This document shows positions 23,378 through 35,366 of a stretch of DNA of 64,000 bases, one piece after another. The position numbers and the translations under genes are program-made. Where the stretch lies: assembly GCA_026119935.1 (NCBI GenBank), contig JALRMH010000083.1, positions 26,058-90,057 of the forward strand. Reading direction: 5' to 3'. The stretch is from Endothia cerciana (Eukaryota; Ascomycota; Sordariomycetes; Diaporthales; Cryphonectriaceae). Under the pieces are notes generated by a model that was not told the DNA's origin, did no database searches, and saw only the letters and a program-made list of their open reading frames with translations. Each line of letters begins with the position of its first letter. Positions within the stretch are counted from its first letter, which is position 1.

Positions 23378-25106
23378 ATGGCCTCCCCGTACGAGCCCCT
23401 GCAACTCGACGAGATCCGGCTCCTCCGCCTCTGTCCCAGGGGAAAGGACAACTTGGCTTCCTTCGAAATTGTACATGTCTCCCTCCGCTCTAGGCCGGCA
23501 TATGTAGCACTTTCTTACACTTGGGGCCCGCCGGGGGACACCCACGCAGTACTCCTGAACGGCAAGCATTTCTCTGTCCGTAAAAACCTAAACGAGGCCC
23601 TCGAACATATCACAACCGCCTGGAAACACCATGTTTGGAAACGGATATATATGGATCGATGCCATCTGCATCAATCAAGACCCCGTCGACCCGAAGGCTC
23701 CCAACGAACGTGGCGTCCAGGTCCGTCTCATGACCTCGATCTACACCCAGGCCTCCAAGGTTCTCGTGTGGCTTGGGAGGCCGGACAATGACATCAACAA
23801 CAAACTCGCATTCGGCCTCATGGAGCGTTTCGAGAGGCGCCACCGCAAGGTCCTCAAGGACGCAAGGCCGTACCGGCCATGGTGGTGGCGCAAGCCCCTT
23901 CGCAGTGTGGGTGACGACACGGCCGACTTCTTGCTCAAACTGGCACCAGCCAAGGACAAGAACATATTCGATGTCCCCGGCTCGGATACGTATCGGGGCT
24001 GGCTTGGGATCATCGCGCTGTGGCGGAAACCCTGGTGGGAGCGAAGCTGGATCTTCCAAGAGGCCACAATTCCGGAGAAGTCCGAGCTGACGTTCATCCG
24101 CGGCGTCGCGGTGTTCCCTCGCGCCAGCAAGGTCAGGTTTCTCTGCGGTGGCCAGGAGTGCGGGTGGTCCGAGATGGAAAGCGCCAAATTGGTGGCCGAT
24201 GGTGTTCTGAAAACTCCCGGAATCCCGGAACATGCTCGGCGCCTTGCCGGATCCTACGATCAGCTCTCCAAGCTGGGGCAAACCCGCAGTCTGCGCGTCC
24301 ATAATGCTTTGAGAAGCTTTGCGCAGACCTTGCAGATATTCCGCCACACGCAGTGTCCCGACCCGCGAGATAAGCTGTATGCGCCACTGTGTCTGGCGCC
24401 GGAGGATGTGGCAACGATTGTGAAGCCGGACTACAAGAAGAACATCGTCGAAGTATATATGGATGTTGCGAGATATTTTATAGACCAGGAGCCAGGGCCA
24501 AGCTTCACCTTCGCGGCGTTCACATCGATGAGATCAAAGGCATAGTCAAAGACTCGGGTCGCAACCCGGATGAACTCAGGGCCACTGCTAGGGCGAAGGG
24601 CCGTCAGTGGGCTCTGGAATCAAAGTACCGTTACAAGCTCACAGATGAGCCCATCATGGACGCTATCAAATCGCACAAACGTGCTCGACCTACTCTACAG
24701 CGACATCGGCATGCCGTCCGAGCGCAGCGCAAAGCTAGACCCTGCCTTCCTCAAGAGGCCGAGGGCCGAGCTGACGCCGACAGAGTACAGGTACCAGCTG
24801 GAGATGAGGCTCGCGATGGCTAAGGCATTCACTCCCAGGGACCTGGCGTTCACCCGGAAACTGTACCTTGCTGTCATACCGAACACGGCTGTGGTGGGCG
24901 ATGAAATATGGGCACTGGCTACTGGCCGGGTCCTGTACGTGTTGAGGCCGGTGGACCTAGACCTGAGGAGATATATGTACATTGGGGAGAGCTACGTGCA
25001 TGGGCTCATGGACGGGGAAGTGGTGAGGATGATGAGCACAGGTGAAGTGAGTTCCGGGAGGGACTACTCCTCGGCACTCACTAATGCTCTATGGGTGCAT
25101 CCATAA
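23378..25106 (+). pseudogene. HET-domain (heterokaryon incompatibility) protein gene broken by frameshifts
   Basis: The start MASPYEPLQLDEIRLL leads into HET-domain motifs YVALSYTWGPPGD in one frame. The following core motifs, GYIWIDAICINQDP, ASKVLVWLGRPDND and WWERSWIFQE, lie in a second frame, with the switch near 23632 inside the domain and no intron possible there without losing IWIDAICINQ. The second frame stops at 24545, while recognisable sequence (HIDEIKGIVKDSG) continues in a third frame from about 24505. It then returns to the earlier frame near 24680 (VLDLLYSDIGMPSERS) up to the stop at 25106. HET proteins trigger cell death after non-self recognition. At least three indels argue for a decayed gene rather than a working one, unless the assembly is wrong at several sites. 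Confidence 0.8.
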
Positions 25107-25547
25107 GCGGTGGTCCCGGGACAGGAGATACCGTCCTGCATAGGGCCAATCCCGAGAAGTGAGGTCGATCGCATTGCTGTTGTCCAACTCACTCACAGGT
25201 GTGTGAGTGAGTGAGAAGGGATGCCCAATGAGTGGCCCATGGGTGTCAACGTGGTAATTACCCTTTCATGGTTCTCGATTTCAGCACATTGGGGTATTAC
25301 GTGGCAGGCCTCGTTGCTTTTCAGCAATTCTATCGTGATCATCTACCGGATCTGAATTCATAATTACCTAATCGGAGACATCATTCTGAAGGCGCGCATG
25401 CATTTATGCCTCGAGGAGCCGAGGTATTTAAGGAGGTCAGAAGAACGGGTTACCGGCACCCTGCTCTCGCGTGCTTGAGCTAGTGAGATATAGGTGTTCC
25501 TAACTCTAAGACCGGTGTAGAGTTGGCGTAGTATCCTAGAGGGTCAT

Positions 25548-26330
25548 ATGAGGCGAGAGTTCTTTATGATCGCCACCACAGTTCCAGTTGCCTTCTCGTG
25601 CAGTGATTTGCATCGTATGCTCAGGTCTCTGGCAAAGATCGTTGTCTCTCCTCGCTATACAGTCGCGTGGATGCCTCCTTCGGCAACCAGGCTATCTTCA
25701 ACTGGACCGTGTTCCAGAGGACGCTCGCCGAGTGGACCGAGGACGTGATCGCCATCAACAGCTCGACAGCAGCACGCGCCAGGGCTATCCGCAACTCGAA
25801 CGCGACGAACCCGGAGTTCGGCCTGTCCGAACTAGCCCAGAGTTTCTCGACAGGCGAAAGCATAGCCTTCATCCTGGTCTCTGGAAACGTGACGACTGGT
25901 GTTGTCGAGACCGCCCTGGTTGTATACTGGTTCGGTCAGTCCGGATCCGCCTCACCTGTCTATATATAGGCGCGGGACCTGGCTAACGGTGCGTAAACTA
26001 GAGCACGAGCGCTTCCCACACGGCTACTTGCCACCAGCGAACGTCGTCAACAGCACGCAACTCTTCGACCTGTCCGCCAGGCTGGGTGATGCCCTCTTGG
26101 CGCAGGGCCTGGATTTCACCGCCATACAGGCGCCGCCATCCTCCGCGACGAAACGTTGGGACCCATATGCTGGTCTCTGGTGGCATACTTCTTTGAGCTA
26201 TGCGTGGTTGAGACGCCGTTCCGCTCCAGCTCGCCCGTTGTTTGACGGGAAAGTCATGCGGATTCGTGGTCGGACAGACTCTTCCACTTGGACGGTTCCA
26301 CGGATTCCACCAGGAGGCACGTGTATAGTG
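25548..26330 (+). pseudogene. Decayed gene for an unidentified fungal membrane protein
   Basis: Coding-like pieces lie in different frames. DASFGNQAIFNWTVFQRTLAEWTEDV to about 25940 forms one exon-like block with a hydrophobic IAFILVSGNVTTGVVE segment. After a probable intron comes LEHERFPHGYLPPANVVNSTQLFDL and WDPYAGLWW (to 26190). The frame then shifts so that VAYFFELCVVETPFRSSSPVV (26190-26258) reads as a membrane segment with a conserved-looking tail, and shifts back for LFDGKVMRIRG. The two opposite shifts within 70 bp look like compensating indels. I do not recognise the family. Its 5' end is uncertain. It lies directly downstream of the broken HET gene. Confidence 0.55.
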
Positions 26331-26985
26331 CAACATAACAGCATAGAAATGAAGACCCCTTGCTTAAGTTTGCCCAGAGCACGCTTACCTGAAATCTCAA
26401 GCTGTACAAGCTGAGGACGCATGTCGAGATGTAGGTACAGCCAGCGTCAAAACACGCACTGGCGATGGCTGTTGCGTTCTCTGGATTCAAGGTCAGGGGG
26501 TTCTTGGTCAGCCCGACTGCAACTCCCCTGGCTGTACGGGAAGAGTCATAAACACAAAAGGTATTTTGAAATATGTGTCAGTCATTACACCATTTGTAAT
26601 TGCACCACAACACCTTATGCGTTCATTGGTGTTGTGGTCGGTAGAAGTGTGTGCTGTGCAGAAAACGTTGTCGAGGAAGAGATCCCAAGTCCCACGCTTG
26701 TTATGTAAGGTTGTGTTGCAACGTCGACTTGCAGGGCGTGCAGGGGGTATAGCGACTTGGGCGGGACGGACGGGTGACAGCGCAGCCACGGCCAGATGGT
26801 TCACATATCACACCATGACTTGACTTTTGACTCGAGTAGACTCGACCCGACCTCACTTCATCCCATCCAATTTTCATCTGGCGCGTCAAACCTGCTGCGC
26901 CAGCCCTCCACGCCTTGACCTATGATCTCTGTGGCCTACCTCGAATGGGCTGCTGTTTGCTTTAAATGTGACCATTGTGTCCCCA
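26331..26985. other. Intergenic region
   Basis: No gene seen; slightly more AT-rich than its surroundings. It serves as the upstream region of the CHY/RING gene. Confidence 0.5.
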
Positions 26986-29003
26986 ATGTCATCCTTAGTT
27001 GCCGACTTCATCATCAACCCAGTTGCCCGGACCGTCCGCCGTTTCTCGACCCCTTTTGCCACCGCATCTGACACTGACTCCGTCCGCCGCCTCTCCCATG
27101 ACTTTGACCTAGACAATGGCGATGCCGTTGCTAAATGCGACGGCCCTTCCGCATCCTTTCCTAACCTCTCCTTCCTAAGAAGCCCAGACATCGCCCTCGG
27201 CGCCAGATCCCCGCCTCTGCTCGTCCCACAACGCCGGTGCCCCCTCCCCCCAAGCGACGACGATACCTCACTAGTCTCGACGCCCCTGTCCTCCCCTCCT
27301 GCTATATTCGAGATGGATCGTCCTGGTACCGCCGGCCCTGAGGACCTCGGAACCGTCGATCCGGGATCCCCTCCACGGCAGGATGCCTCCGCTGAGACAA
27401 GAACGTCCCGCGCACTGCCTGCGAACGACGGGATGAACGACATGCGGCGGAAGATCCAGACCATACAGTCGAGCAGCATCACCTTCGATCAGAAGCGCTA
27501 TCTCATGCAGCAGGTCCTCACCGAAAGCTATGCTAAGGCGAGACACGCGAAGGCGATCCTCGAGGGCGTGGAACCGCCCAGGCCAAGGCCCGACTTCCAT
27601 CCTTCCGCCACCGTATCCTCCTCCAGAGACTTGGGCTTCGGCATACCGGCTCTCGAGACACTGAAGTCTTGGGCGGACCTGGATGAGGAGCAGATGCCGA
27701 TCAATTTTTCAGAAGAGGATGCGCGACCTACATACCGACCAAAGATGCCCCGGCCCGACTCTAGTGAGGGTCCTGAGGATTTCGAAGAGCAAGAGCAAGA
27801 CGACGACGACGATGACATTCCCGATCTCGGTTGTATGCATTACAAACGGAACGTCAGGGTGCAATGTGCAGAATGCGACAGGTGGTACACTTGCCGGCTG
27901 TGCCATGACGCCGTGGAGGAACATACCCTGCCAAGAAGGCTTACAAAGAACATGCTCTGTATGCTGTGTGGGCACGTGCAGAAGGTGTCGGACACTTGTG
28001 CTCACTGCGGCGAGAGTGCGGCTTCGTACTACTGCAACATTTGCAAGCTGTGGAGCGATGACGTGAACAAGCACATATACCACTGCGACGACTGTGGGAT
28101 CTGCCGAGTGGGACGTGGGCTGGAGAAGGACTTCTTCCACTGCAAAGTACGTGTTGGCTCCGTCCAGGGATCGAACGCGGACACTGACCATGACAGACCT
28201 GCCGTGCGTGCATCTCAATCGCGACCAAGGACGACCACAAATGCATCGAACGAGCGACCGACGCCACTTGCCCGATCTGCAACGAAGACATGTTTTCCTC
28301 GCCTCAGCAAGTCATCTTCATGGAATGCGGTCATCCCATCCACCGAAACTGCTTCGACCAGTACATGAATACTTCCTATAAGTGCCCGCTATGTAGCAAG
28401 AGCATTGTAAAGATGGATGCCTTGTTCTTGAATCTTGCCAACATCATCAAGGAGCAGCCAATGCCGGAGGAATACCGGGGCGTACGCTCTGTCCTCTTCT
28501 GCAACGACTGCTCGGCAAAGAGCTCAACCGATTACCACTTCCTGGGCCTGCGATGTCAGATATGTCAGTCCTTCAACACCGTCGAGTTGGATCGCTCGCC
28601 TATGCCGGCCGAGACAACCGAAAGCCAGCAAGGTGCAGCTACGGCGGACCCACTCCAACTCGAGACTCCGCACTACCCCAGCAATGGTTGGTATATGATC
28701 ACGGCTTCGAGCCCTCCGTTGCACTCACACGGCTTCAGTGCAACAGCGTCAAACGGCATTCCTCCGACATTTGAGTCCCCAGGCCGATACGCATGTTTTG
28801 CAGAACCTGAAGTCAGCCTCGACGATGACGAGGAAGACGAAGAGCTCGACTTCTGGGGGCGTAATGCCCGGAATCGAGCATTTGAGGATGAGGGCGAGAG
28901 CGAATATGAAGGGGAAGAGTCTGAGGTAGAGGAGGAGGAAGAGGACGACGAAGACGATGACAACGACGAAGTGGAGGAGATTAACCTGTTTGGTCACCGA
29001 TGA
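26986..29003 (+). CDS. CHY/CTCHY zinc finger and RING-H2 ubiquitin ligase (RCHY1/PIRH2-like)
   Basis: Two exons (26986-28146 and 28197-29003) give 655 residues. A disordered N-terminus is followed by a CHY zinc finger from about residue 280 (LGCMHYKRNVRVQCAECD, WYTCRLCHD). Next is a CTCHY finger (YYCNICKLWSDD, YHCDDCGICRVG), then a RING-H2 with C412, C415, C431, H433, H436, C439, C450 and C453. A C-terminal zinc-ribbon-like pair (FCNDC, RCQICQ) precedes a strongly acidic tail. This domain order is that of RCHY1/PIRH2 E3 ligases, which ubiquitylate target proteins through the RING; fungal targets are not known to me. The ATG at 26986 is the first in frame. The intron falls between C-K and T-C-R-A-C of the zinc domain and is required to keep the cysteines in register. 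Confidence 0.9.
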
Positions 29004-29583
29004 AAGGGCCCTCCCGGCCGTGTACAGGCAATTTCGGCTGGTGGCGTTGGCATTCTGATTGAGCGAGCGCTTGCGGCGTTTCTTTTCGAGCTGTTTTCCA
29101 AAAAAAATAATAAAAATCATCGGGTGTGTGGTCTGGATTGAGGTCAATTGGGTATTGGATCGGAATCATTGTCTTTATCATGGGGTTTGTGCATGCATCT
29201 GGAGGGGGATCAACTGGGACAAGAGAGAGAGACTCTGCTCTGGAGGCCAACGATAGGCGTCCTCGGGCACTTTCGAGGGCGGGTAGACTGGACATTATCA
29301 AGAAGACATGGCGTATATTCCTGAGTAACATATCACGTACACGTATAGTTCGTCCAGAGGACAGGGTATAAAGGTGAATAGATTCCTCCATTCCAGAATG
29401 TTTTGACGCCCCGGTTGCGATGTATCCGTGGCCCCTGTTCCGTAGATGCGTTACCGTGCAGGTTGTCCTGGGGAAGCAAGATAGACATTGGGACCGTCGT
29501 AGTTGATGCCCGGAACGCCGTAGCGCCAGTCCCATGCTAACGAGGGACAAAGAAAAACCTCCGTCGTCTGACTTGTCCCCAGC
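29004..29583. other. Intergenic region (convergent 3' ends)
   Basis: Nothing recognisable; AT-rich 3'-UTR-like sequence near 29095-29180. Confidence 0.5.
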
Positions 29584-30038
29584 CTACCGCTGCTGCTTGC
29601 GCGCCTCAAGCTCGATTTTGGCCTCCTGCGCGCCATTCCGCAGCTCCTTGATGGTGGTCTAGATCGTCCCCACCCCACGCGCGTCGCTCGTCAGTCATCA
29701 TCTCGCGCCGCAGCATCCTCTCCGCCCACCCACGACAGAACCCTACAACAAGAACTCAGGACGCGTGACTTACAGCAAGCGCCTCAGGGTTGACGCCCCT
29801 CTCGATCAGGGAGATGCATATCGACAGTTCCCTGCGGTCGAGGTGGCAGTTCTGTTTTTTTTGGTGTTTTTCTTGTTAATGATGTTTGATGCAGTCAGCC
29901 GGAGCCCGGACCCGCGCGCGTCCTGAGGCTCGGAGAAGGGTAGGGGCTTGAGCTTACCAGGATCTCTGAGATCTCCTGTAGGATGTTGACGGCTGTGTTG
30001 GCCGAGGCCTGTTTGTTTTCCTCCGGTGGGGGAGGCAT
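29584..30038 (-). CDS. mzt1: MOZART1/MZT1 mitotic-spindle organizing protein
   Basis: A 77-residue protein in three exons: 29958-30038, 29774-29851 and 29584-29658. The spliced product reads MPPPPEENKQASANTAVNIL, then EISEILNCHLDRREL, SICISLIERGVNPEALA, TTIKELRNGAQEAK. That is the complete MOZART1 helical core, in which CxxxIExGVNPEALA is diagnostic. MZT1 binds gamma-tubulin complex proteins and helps target the complex to spindle pole bodies. Both introns (29852-29957, 106 nt; 29659-29773, 115 nt) interrupt in phase 0. Introns make up about half the gene, so no long open frame marks it. A 135-bp TG-rich microsatellite begins 12 bp upstream of the start codon. The next gene in the same orientation encodes SPC25. 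Confidence 0.93.
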
Positions 30039-30047
30039 GGTGGGCTT

Positions 30048-30049
<2 letters not shown>

Positions 30050-30088
<39 letters not shown>

Positions 30089-30184
30089 TGTGTCTGTATG
30101 TGTCTGTGTCTGTGTGTGTCTGTGTCTGTGTGTGTCTGTGTCTGTGTGTGTCTGTGTGTGTGTGTGTCTGTGTGTGTCTGTACG
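30050..30184. repeat. Compound (TG)n/(TGTGTC)n microsatellite upstream of mzt1
   Basis: 135 bp of nearly pure TG with interspersed TGTC units on the + strand, hence CA-rich on the mzt1 sense strand. It starts 12 bp before the mzt1 ATG, so it probably lies in the 5' UTR or core promoter. Confidence 0.95.
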
Positions 30185-30706
30185 TGTGGGCGTTGACAAG
30201 AGTTTAAGTTTGGAGGGAGGAGGCTCACGTTGTTGATGAATTGGCGGGTAGAGCCGCATCGCCTGGTTAACGCAACTGGGGTATAGGGGAGGAGAGCACG
30301 CGCCTCCCGTATTCCTGAGCGCAATACAGTTGAAAAAATCGTGAGACGAATTTCGTATCAATCTGATACGGTGATCACGGTTCACTAGGTACTTTATTGA
30401 TTGGGAAAATGCTGATCTTGTCGCACCTCTTCCTAGCGTTTCTACTGCCTGAGCCTCCTCTGCTCCGCGACCCAACCGTCAGTCAAAGTAAACCAGCCGA
30501 CCCTTCTCGTAACACCACATTGGCACATGCCACTGTTGAGAACAGAACACAATTCATATCCTCCAGGACGCAGGTACCGCCGGCTGTCCTGCTGATGCTA
30601 GTCGGCGGGTTGCGAGACAAGTATAGGCTCGCGGTAACGAGAGCGTCCTGGTTGCGAGGGAACGCGAAGAGGGCCAAGCAAGACCCTGATACGCTTGACA
30701 AGGTTC
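30185..30706. other. Intergenic region between mzt1 and spc25
   Basis: No gene seen. It contains the upstream region of mzt1 and the 3' end of spc25. Confidence 0.5.
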
Positions 30707-31556
30707 TCAGCTCTTGAAGGCCTCCACAAACAATTCCCTCATCCCCTTTAACAACGTCGCCAGCTCCCTCGTCTCGTTCGTCCTCTCCAGGACCCTCTCA
30801 ATCTTCTCCCTCTCCAGCCTCGGCCTACAGTGCCTTATATCATAATCCCTGGCGGCCGTGCTCAGCTCGAACCACGCCTCGCGCTCCCAGTCCCTCTCGT
30901 CGATATGCGTAAACACGAACTTGAGCCTGTCGTCCTGGCCCGCGCCCTCGATCTTCAGGCACAGGTTCGTGATCCAGAAGTCCAGCTCCGGCACGTTGAA
31001 TCTCGCCTGCGCCTCCTGCTGCGCCCGGTGCGCGCGCTGCGCCGTGAGCCGCGCGTCGATCTCCTTCTGCGTCTCCGCGATCTGCTTCTGCAGGGAGTCA
31101 CGGAGGGCGAGCTGCTTGTCGCGCTGCGAGGAGAGGGAGGTGATGGATGCCTGCATCTCGCGCGCCTCGGCGGCCTCCTTGGAGATCGTGTTCTGATGCG
31201 TGTTTGTCTTCATCTGCAAGATGTCGACGTCCTTCTTCTTCATGCGCTGGTCCTCTGCGGGGTGATACATGTCAGTTTTTCCCTTTCTCCCTGGGCCACG
31301 CGAGCGCGCGATGGTAAGAGAGAGCGGGTTGGTGCGTACCTTGTAGTTCCGCGACAGTTACCGCGAACTGGTTCCTCTCCTCGAGGACACGCTTGCGGCC
31401 CTTCTCGATAAAGTCGTCAAAGCGCGCCGTGAACTTGGCCATGCGGTCCCGCAGCTCGTCGAAGCCGAAGTTGATGTTGGGCAGGCTATCTGCCACAGAG
31501 GGCGCGGCCATCGTCTGCCGGCTCTGAGAGCTCCTGGGCTCGAAGACGGACGCCAT
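30707..31556 (-). CDS. spc25: Kinetochore protein SPC25 (NDC80 complex)
   Basis: Two exons (31340-31556 and 30707-31254) give 254 residues. SPC25 pairs with SPC24 and links the NDC80 microtubule-binding arm to the inner kinetochore. The N-terminus carries the conserved LPNINFGFDELRDRMAKF and the KGRKRVLEERNQF helix. A coiled coil follows (about residues 60-150: EDQRMKKKDVDILQ to EIDARLTAQ). A compact C-terminal RWD-like domain begins near FNVPELDFWITNLCLKIEG and contains LKFVFTHIDERD. The intron (31255-31339) is needed to join AELQ to EDQRMKKK. Length is usual for the family. Divergent from rrn6. Confidence 0.93.
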
Positions 31557-32097
31557 CTTTGGAGCAGTAGCTTGATCGGGGATATGCGGCGGTCTGTGTG
31601 TATTTGGACCCTGTATGCGCAACGTCGACGGGTGAGCAGAGTTGAAGTTGAATCGAGCAGGAAGTTGTTAGGCTGAGCGGAGTGCCTCCAAGAGTTGCGT
31701 GCCCAGGCCGAGAAGGGAGGGAAGTTCGCGGTCCAGACGAGGCCTGCCAAGCCTAGACTGCAGCGCTCGCAGTCCCCCAAGGTACCAGGTTGTCGCTGCG
31801 GCAACAGCCGAATGCGCCAGGATCTCAGCATACCCAGGCGCCCGGGCGTCGACCTAACAGCCTTAACGGTGGCTGACTTACTGGAAAGTGGATCTGATGC
31901 CTCCGGTCGCCTCCTACTTTTCCCTCGGTCTGAAATTCCGTTTGCTACCCACTCGCCTCCCTTGAGATCCTACCGCTCAGGTTCGAAGGCGCTCTCCCCA
32001 TCCTACAGCCCGTCACAGCCAGACCTTGCGGAACCTCTCGTCGTTATGCCTGTATCACACGCGCTCTTGGCAAACAATCTCGGGACTGCGAAACCAT
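31557..32097. promoter_or_regulatory. Shared upstream region of spc25 and rrn6
   Basis: 541 bp between divergent start codons. No distinct motif claimed. Confidence 0.5.
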
Positions 32098-35000
32098 ATG
32101 GGTGAAGACCCCGAGCCAGAGGCCGATGGCCAACGTGCCCGCCCTGGTGATCAGGCGTCTCACCGTGTTGGAATTCATCGCGTGAACGATTTATCGTTTG
32201 GACATGTGGGTCAGGTGTCTTACAGACCTGTCGACGACGAAGATGCGGACATCGGGGAACTGAGCTTCAGTCGGGTGGCCGAGCAGCGTGAGTGCCAGGC
32301 CTCATCCGCCGCTACCGAAAACCTCATTACTCACATTCCCTTCCAGCGCCGTCATGTCAACAGGTCGAGCCGTTCAAGGAGTGGATACCGCCGACCAGGA
32401 CACAAATCAGCCTGCCGCCGTCTACCTCATTCCAGCGCGCGAGGTCTCAGAGAAACTGGTTGCTGAAAACTCATCCGGAAGCCTCCCTGGGAAGTTTAGA
32501 CCTGGTGGCTCACATATCCGAGGAATCGAGAACTAAGACCGCTGGACAAGGAGACAGTCCGGTTGGATCGGTGCTTGCTGTGGGGGAGATCGTCGACCTA
32601 CGGAACACCTCATCTTCTCGCCCCTCAGCATGGCCTGTCATTGCCACGACAAGCGGCGAGGCCGGTCATGCCCTTCGTCTATCTGCGATCAACCCGGAGA
32701 AATGGACATGGAATGAGTTCTCACTGCCGGTGGGCATGCCGCAGTCGAGGTTTCAGGGATCCTGGTGCAGTGACGGCAGTCCCATACTACAGATCAAATT
32801 CGCAACGAGGCCCAAGCAGTACGACACTATTCGCTGGTTACTTGTCCAGAAAGACACATCCATCGTGATCTTCGAGCCTGAGCTCATGGCTAAACCCGCT
32901 GCATCGTCGTGTTTGGACCACGAGTCTGGGACCGCTGGGCATATCGCCATGAACCCTGTCGTCACGCTCACTATGAAAGCCACTGGAGGAGAATCTCTTT
33001 GTGACTTCTCCATCGATATGGGATCCGATACGGAGGCTCCACAGCTTTCCATCATAGACAGATCTGGAAATTGGTCTATCTGGTACATCCTGCGCAGCGG
33101 TCACGGTAGATCCAGGACTACCAAAGCTGTGCTTCGAAAGAGAGGCCCATGGAGGTTGCCTCTGTCTGTCTCGCCTCAAGGAAGTTTCGATGAGATACAG
33201 AAAATTCTTTGGATAGGCGGGTCTATCTCAGCCGACGAATGGGATCGCGATAGCAACCCATCTGAGGGTTCCGATGTGCGTCCTCGCAAATTGCATACCG
33301 CATACTTGGCCAGCGGTGATACATCTCACACAGGACACGACGGACTGCTGCTCTGCAACAGCGCTGAAGTTCGTATCTTGGATGTTGATACGGAGCATTT
33401 CGTATCTGGGCTCCAGTTTTCCACACGCGATCACAAAGACGTCCTCCTTGATGCCCGAGAGTTCCCGGGATCTCCGTTGCACTGTTTCGTCCTCACGACG
33501 GACAGGATCTATCTGCTCGATGTGTCCAGAAACGAAAGACAGGACGGTCAACCGCCTCGTATCATGGTTTCATGTCGTCATATGAGAAACCGACGATCGG
33601 AGAATCTGAAGATGTTGGCCGTGAAGACACCATCTCTGTCCGAGGCGTCGACTGCCCTCGTATTGCTCTATTCTACTGCTGACCTCCGTGTCGATGTATT
33701 CTGGTTCAAGGTGTGCCATCAAGACAGGGACCCCCACTTCCACCACCAAGTGGTACATTTTCCAGGCTTAAAGACGGTGAAATCGGAAGACTCCCGAGGT
33801 ATCGAGTCGCTTGGGGCGGTGCCGCTTCAGCTGTCGGCATCCGAGGATAAGGATCGTTCAGTAGCCACAGGAGATGATCATAGCTCTGCTCGCTCCGACG
33901 AAGTGCGTTTCTATGAACTTTTCGCACTGACTACGGACCTGGGGTTGAGCTCATCGATCATCGCTACCACGCATGGTGTATATCAGAAGGTGGTCAGGCC
34001 TTCAAGGTCTGCGAGATCCGGCTGGGACGAGGCCAGACGGAGCAGATTCCTCCGGCGGAAGTTCTTGCGAGAGGCCGAGCAGGCGTTCGTTGTACCCGAA
34101 GAGGTGAAAGCGGACAACCAGCTCAGCGTTGCTCCCACATCGAGTCCCGCCAAAAGATACGACGCGGTTCAGCTGAGGTTCTATCTGCTCGCGCTTGTAC
34201 AGGAAGTTAATCATGCCTTCTTTGGACAAACTGCCGAGGATTCAGCAGTAGTCGAGGCCATGGAGCCATTCGCTGTAATCCGCGAAGCGCTGCAAAGCCG
34301 AGACGACGATGACTATATTTCACTGAGGCCACTGTGGAGCTTTTCAGATATGTGGTTGCCTCTCGAACTTTCGCAGTTAGAAGACGAATGGGCTTTCAAT
34401 CTGAAAGAGCTTCAGAAGTCCCAGCGGATTCAGCTGTCAAACTGTGGAACGTATGTTCCCTTGGGGACCGTCATGGATGTTTTCGAGAAGATATCCATTA
34501 ACTGGTCTTCCCGACTATCTGCCGAGTCGCTCAAGGCAGGCCAGTGGAGGTACATGGAAAGGGCTCTCGAGAGAATGGCGGCTGAGGTGTACCTGTCGGA
34601 GAGAGGCGTCTCTGTGGTACCTCAGTCGACGCTGGACCTCGCCCCAAAGACTCTACCTCCAGAATACGACCTACAGAGCAAGAGTGAAGACCAGTGGGAC
34701 GAACCACCGTCTTCCCAGATCAGGTCAAGCCAGACTCTGGCCACCCCATCGGCAGCGCCGTCGTCATCACGAGCTACCTCGGAGGCGATCGACAGCGCCA
34801 AGAGCGACCAGGGTGAACAAGACTCTGGGCAAGAAGATCCAGCAGTTGCCCGACTGCGGATGTATCTGCCGTCTATCAAGTTCACGCCGCCACCCAAAAA
34901 TGGGCCATCGCGCGTCATCTCGCTCTGGCCAGAGCAGCGGGGTTCCGACCCGTCAGAGTACCAATACAGACCCTTGAGCAAGGGCCCGGACGAGGAGGCT

Positions 35001-35366
35001 GAGGCGGCAAGACGCAGAAGGGAGAAAGAAGAAGAGCGCAGACGACGAAAAGCGGAAAGAAGGGCACAGCTGGGCATCAAGACGGAGGGGGCCGGGGAGT
35101 CGTTCAGCCAACCACTCGCGCCGACCATGATCCGCTCCAGCCCGCCGCCGCAGGATGTGGGCGGCAGCCAGGTTCACAGCCAGGGCATCGGGTTCGGGTT
35201 TGGAAGTCAGAGCCAGAGCCAGAGCCAGAGCCAGAGCCAGGGCTTCAGCCAGGGCTTAGGGCTCTCGCAGGTCATGTCTCAGCCGCTGCCGGGAGAGTTT
35301 GGGGGTAGGCCGTCGAGAGTCAAGAAGAAGGGCAAGGTCAAGCCAAAGGTGACATGGTTCAAATGA
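32098..35366 (+). CDS. rrn6: RNA polymerase I core factor subunit RRN6
   Basis: Two exons (32098-32287 and 32347-35366) give 1069 residues. RRN6 is part of the core factor that recruits RNA polymerase I to the rDNA promoter. The spliced N-terminus shows the family pattern NDLSFGHVGQVSYRP ... SRVAEQ joined to PPSCQQVEPFKEWIPPT. The middle is beta-propeller-like (repeats such as PSAWPVIATTSGE, ADEWDRDS, GLLLCNSAEVRILDVD). A helical region follows (SDMWLPLELSQLEDEW). The C-terminus is Ser/Gln repetitive (SQSQSQ near 35205-35245) and ends with the basic RPSRVKKKGKVKPKVTWFK typical of fungal RRN6. The ATG at 32098 gives the conserved N-terminus about 30 residues downstream. Confidence 0.88.
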
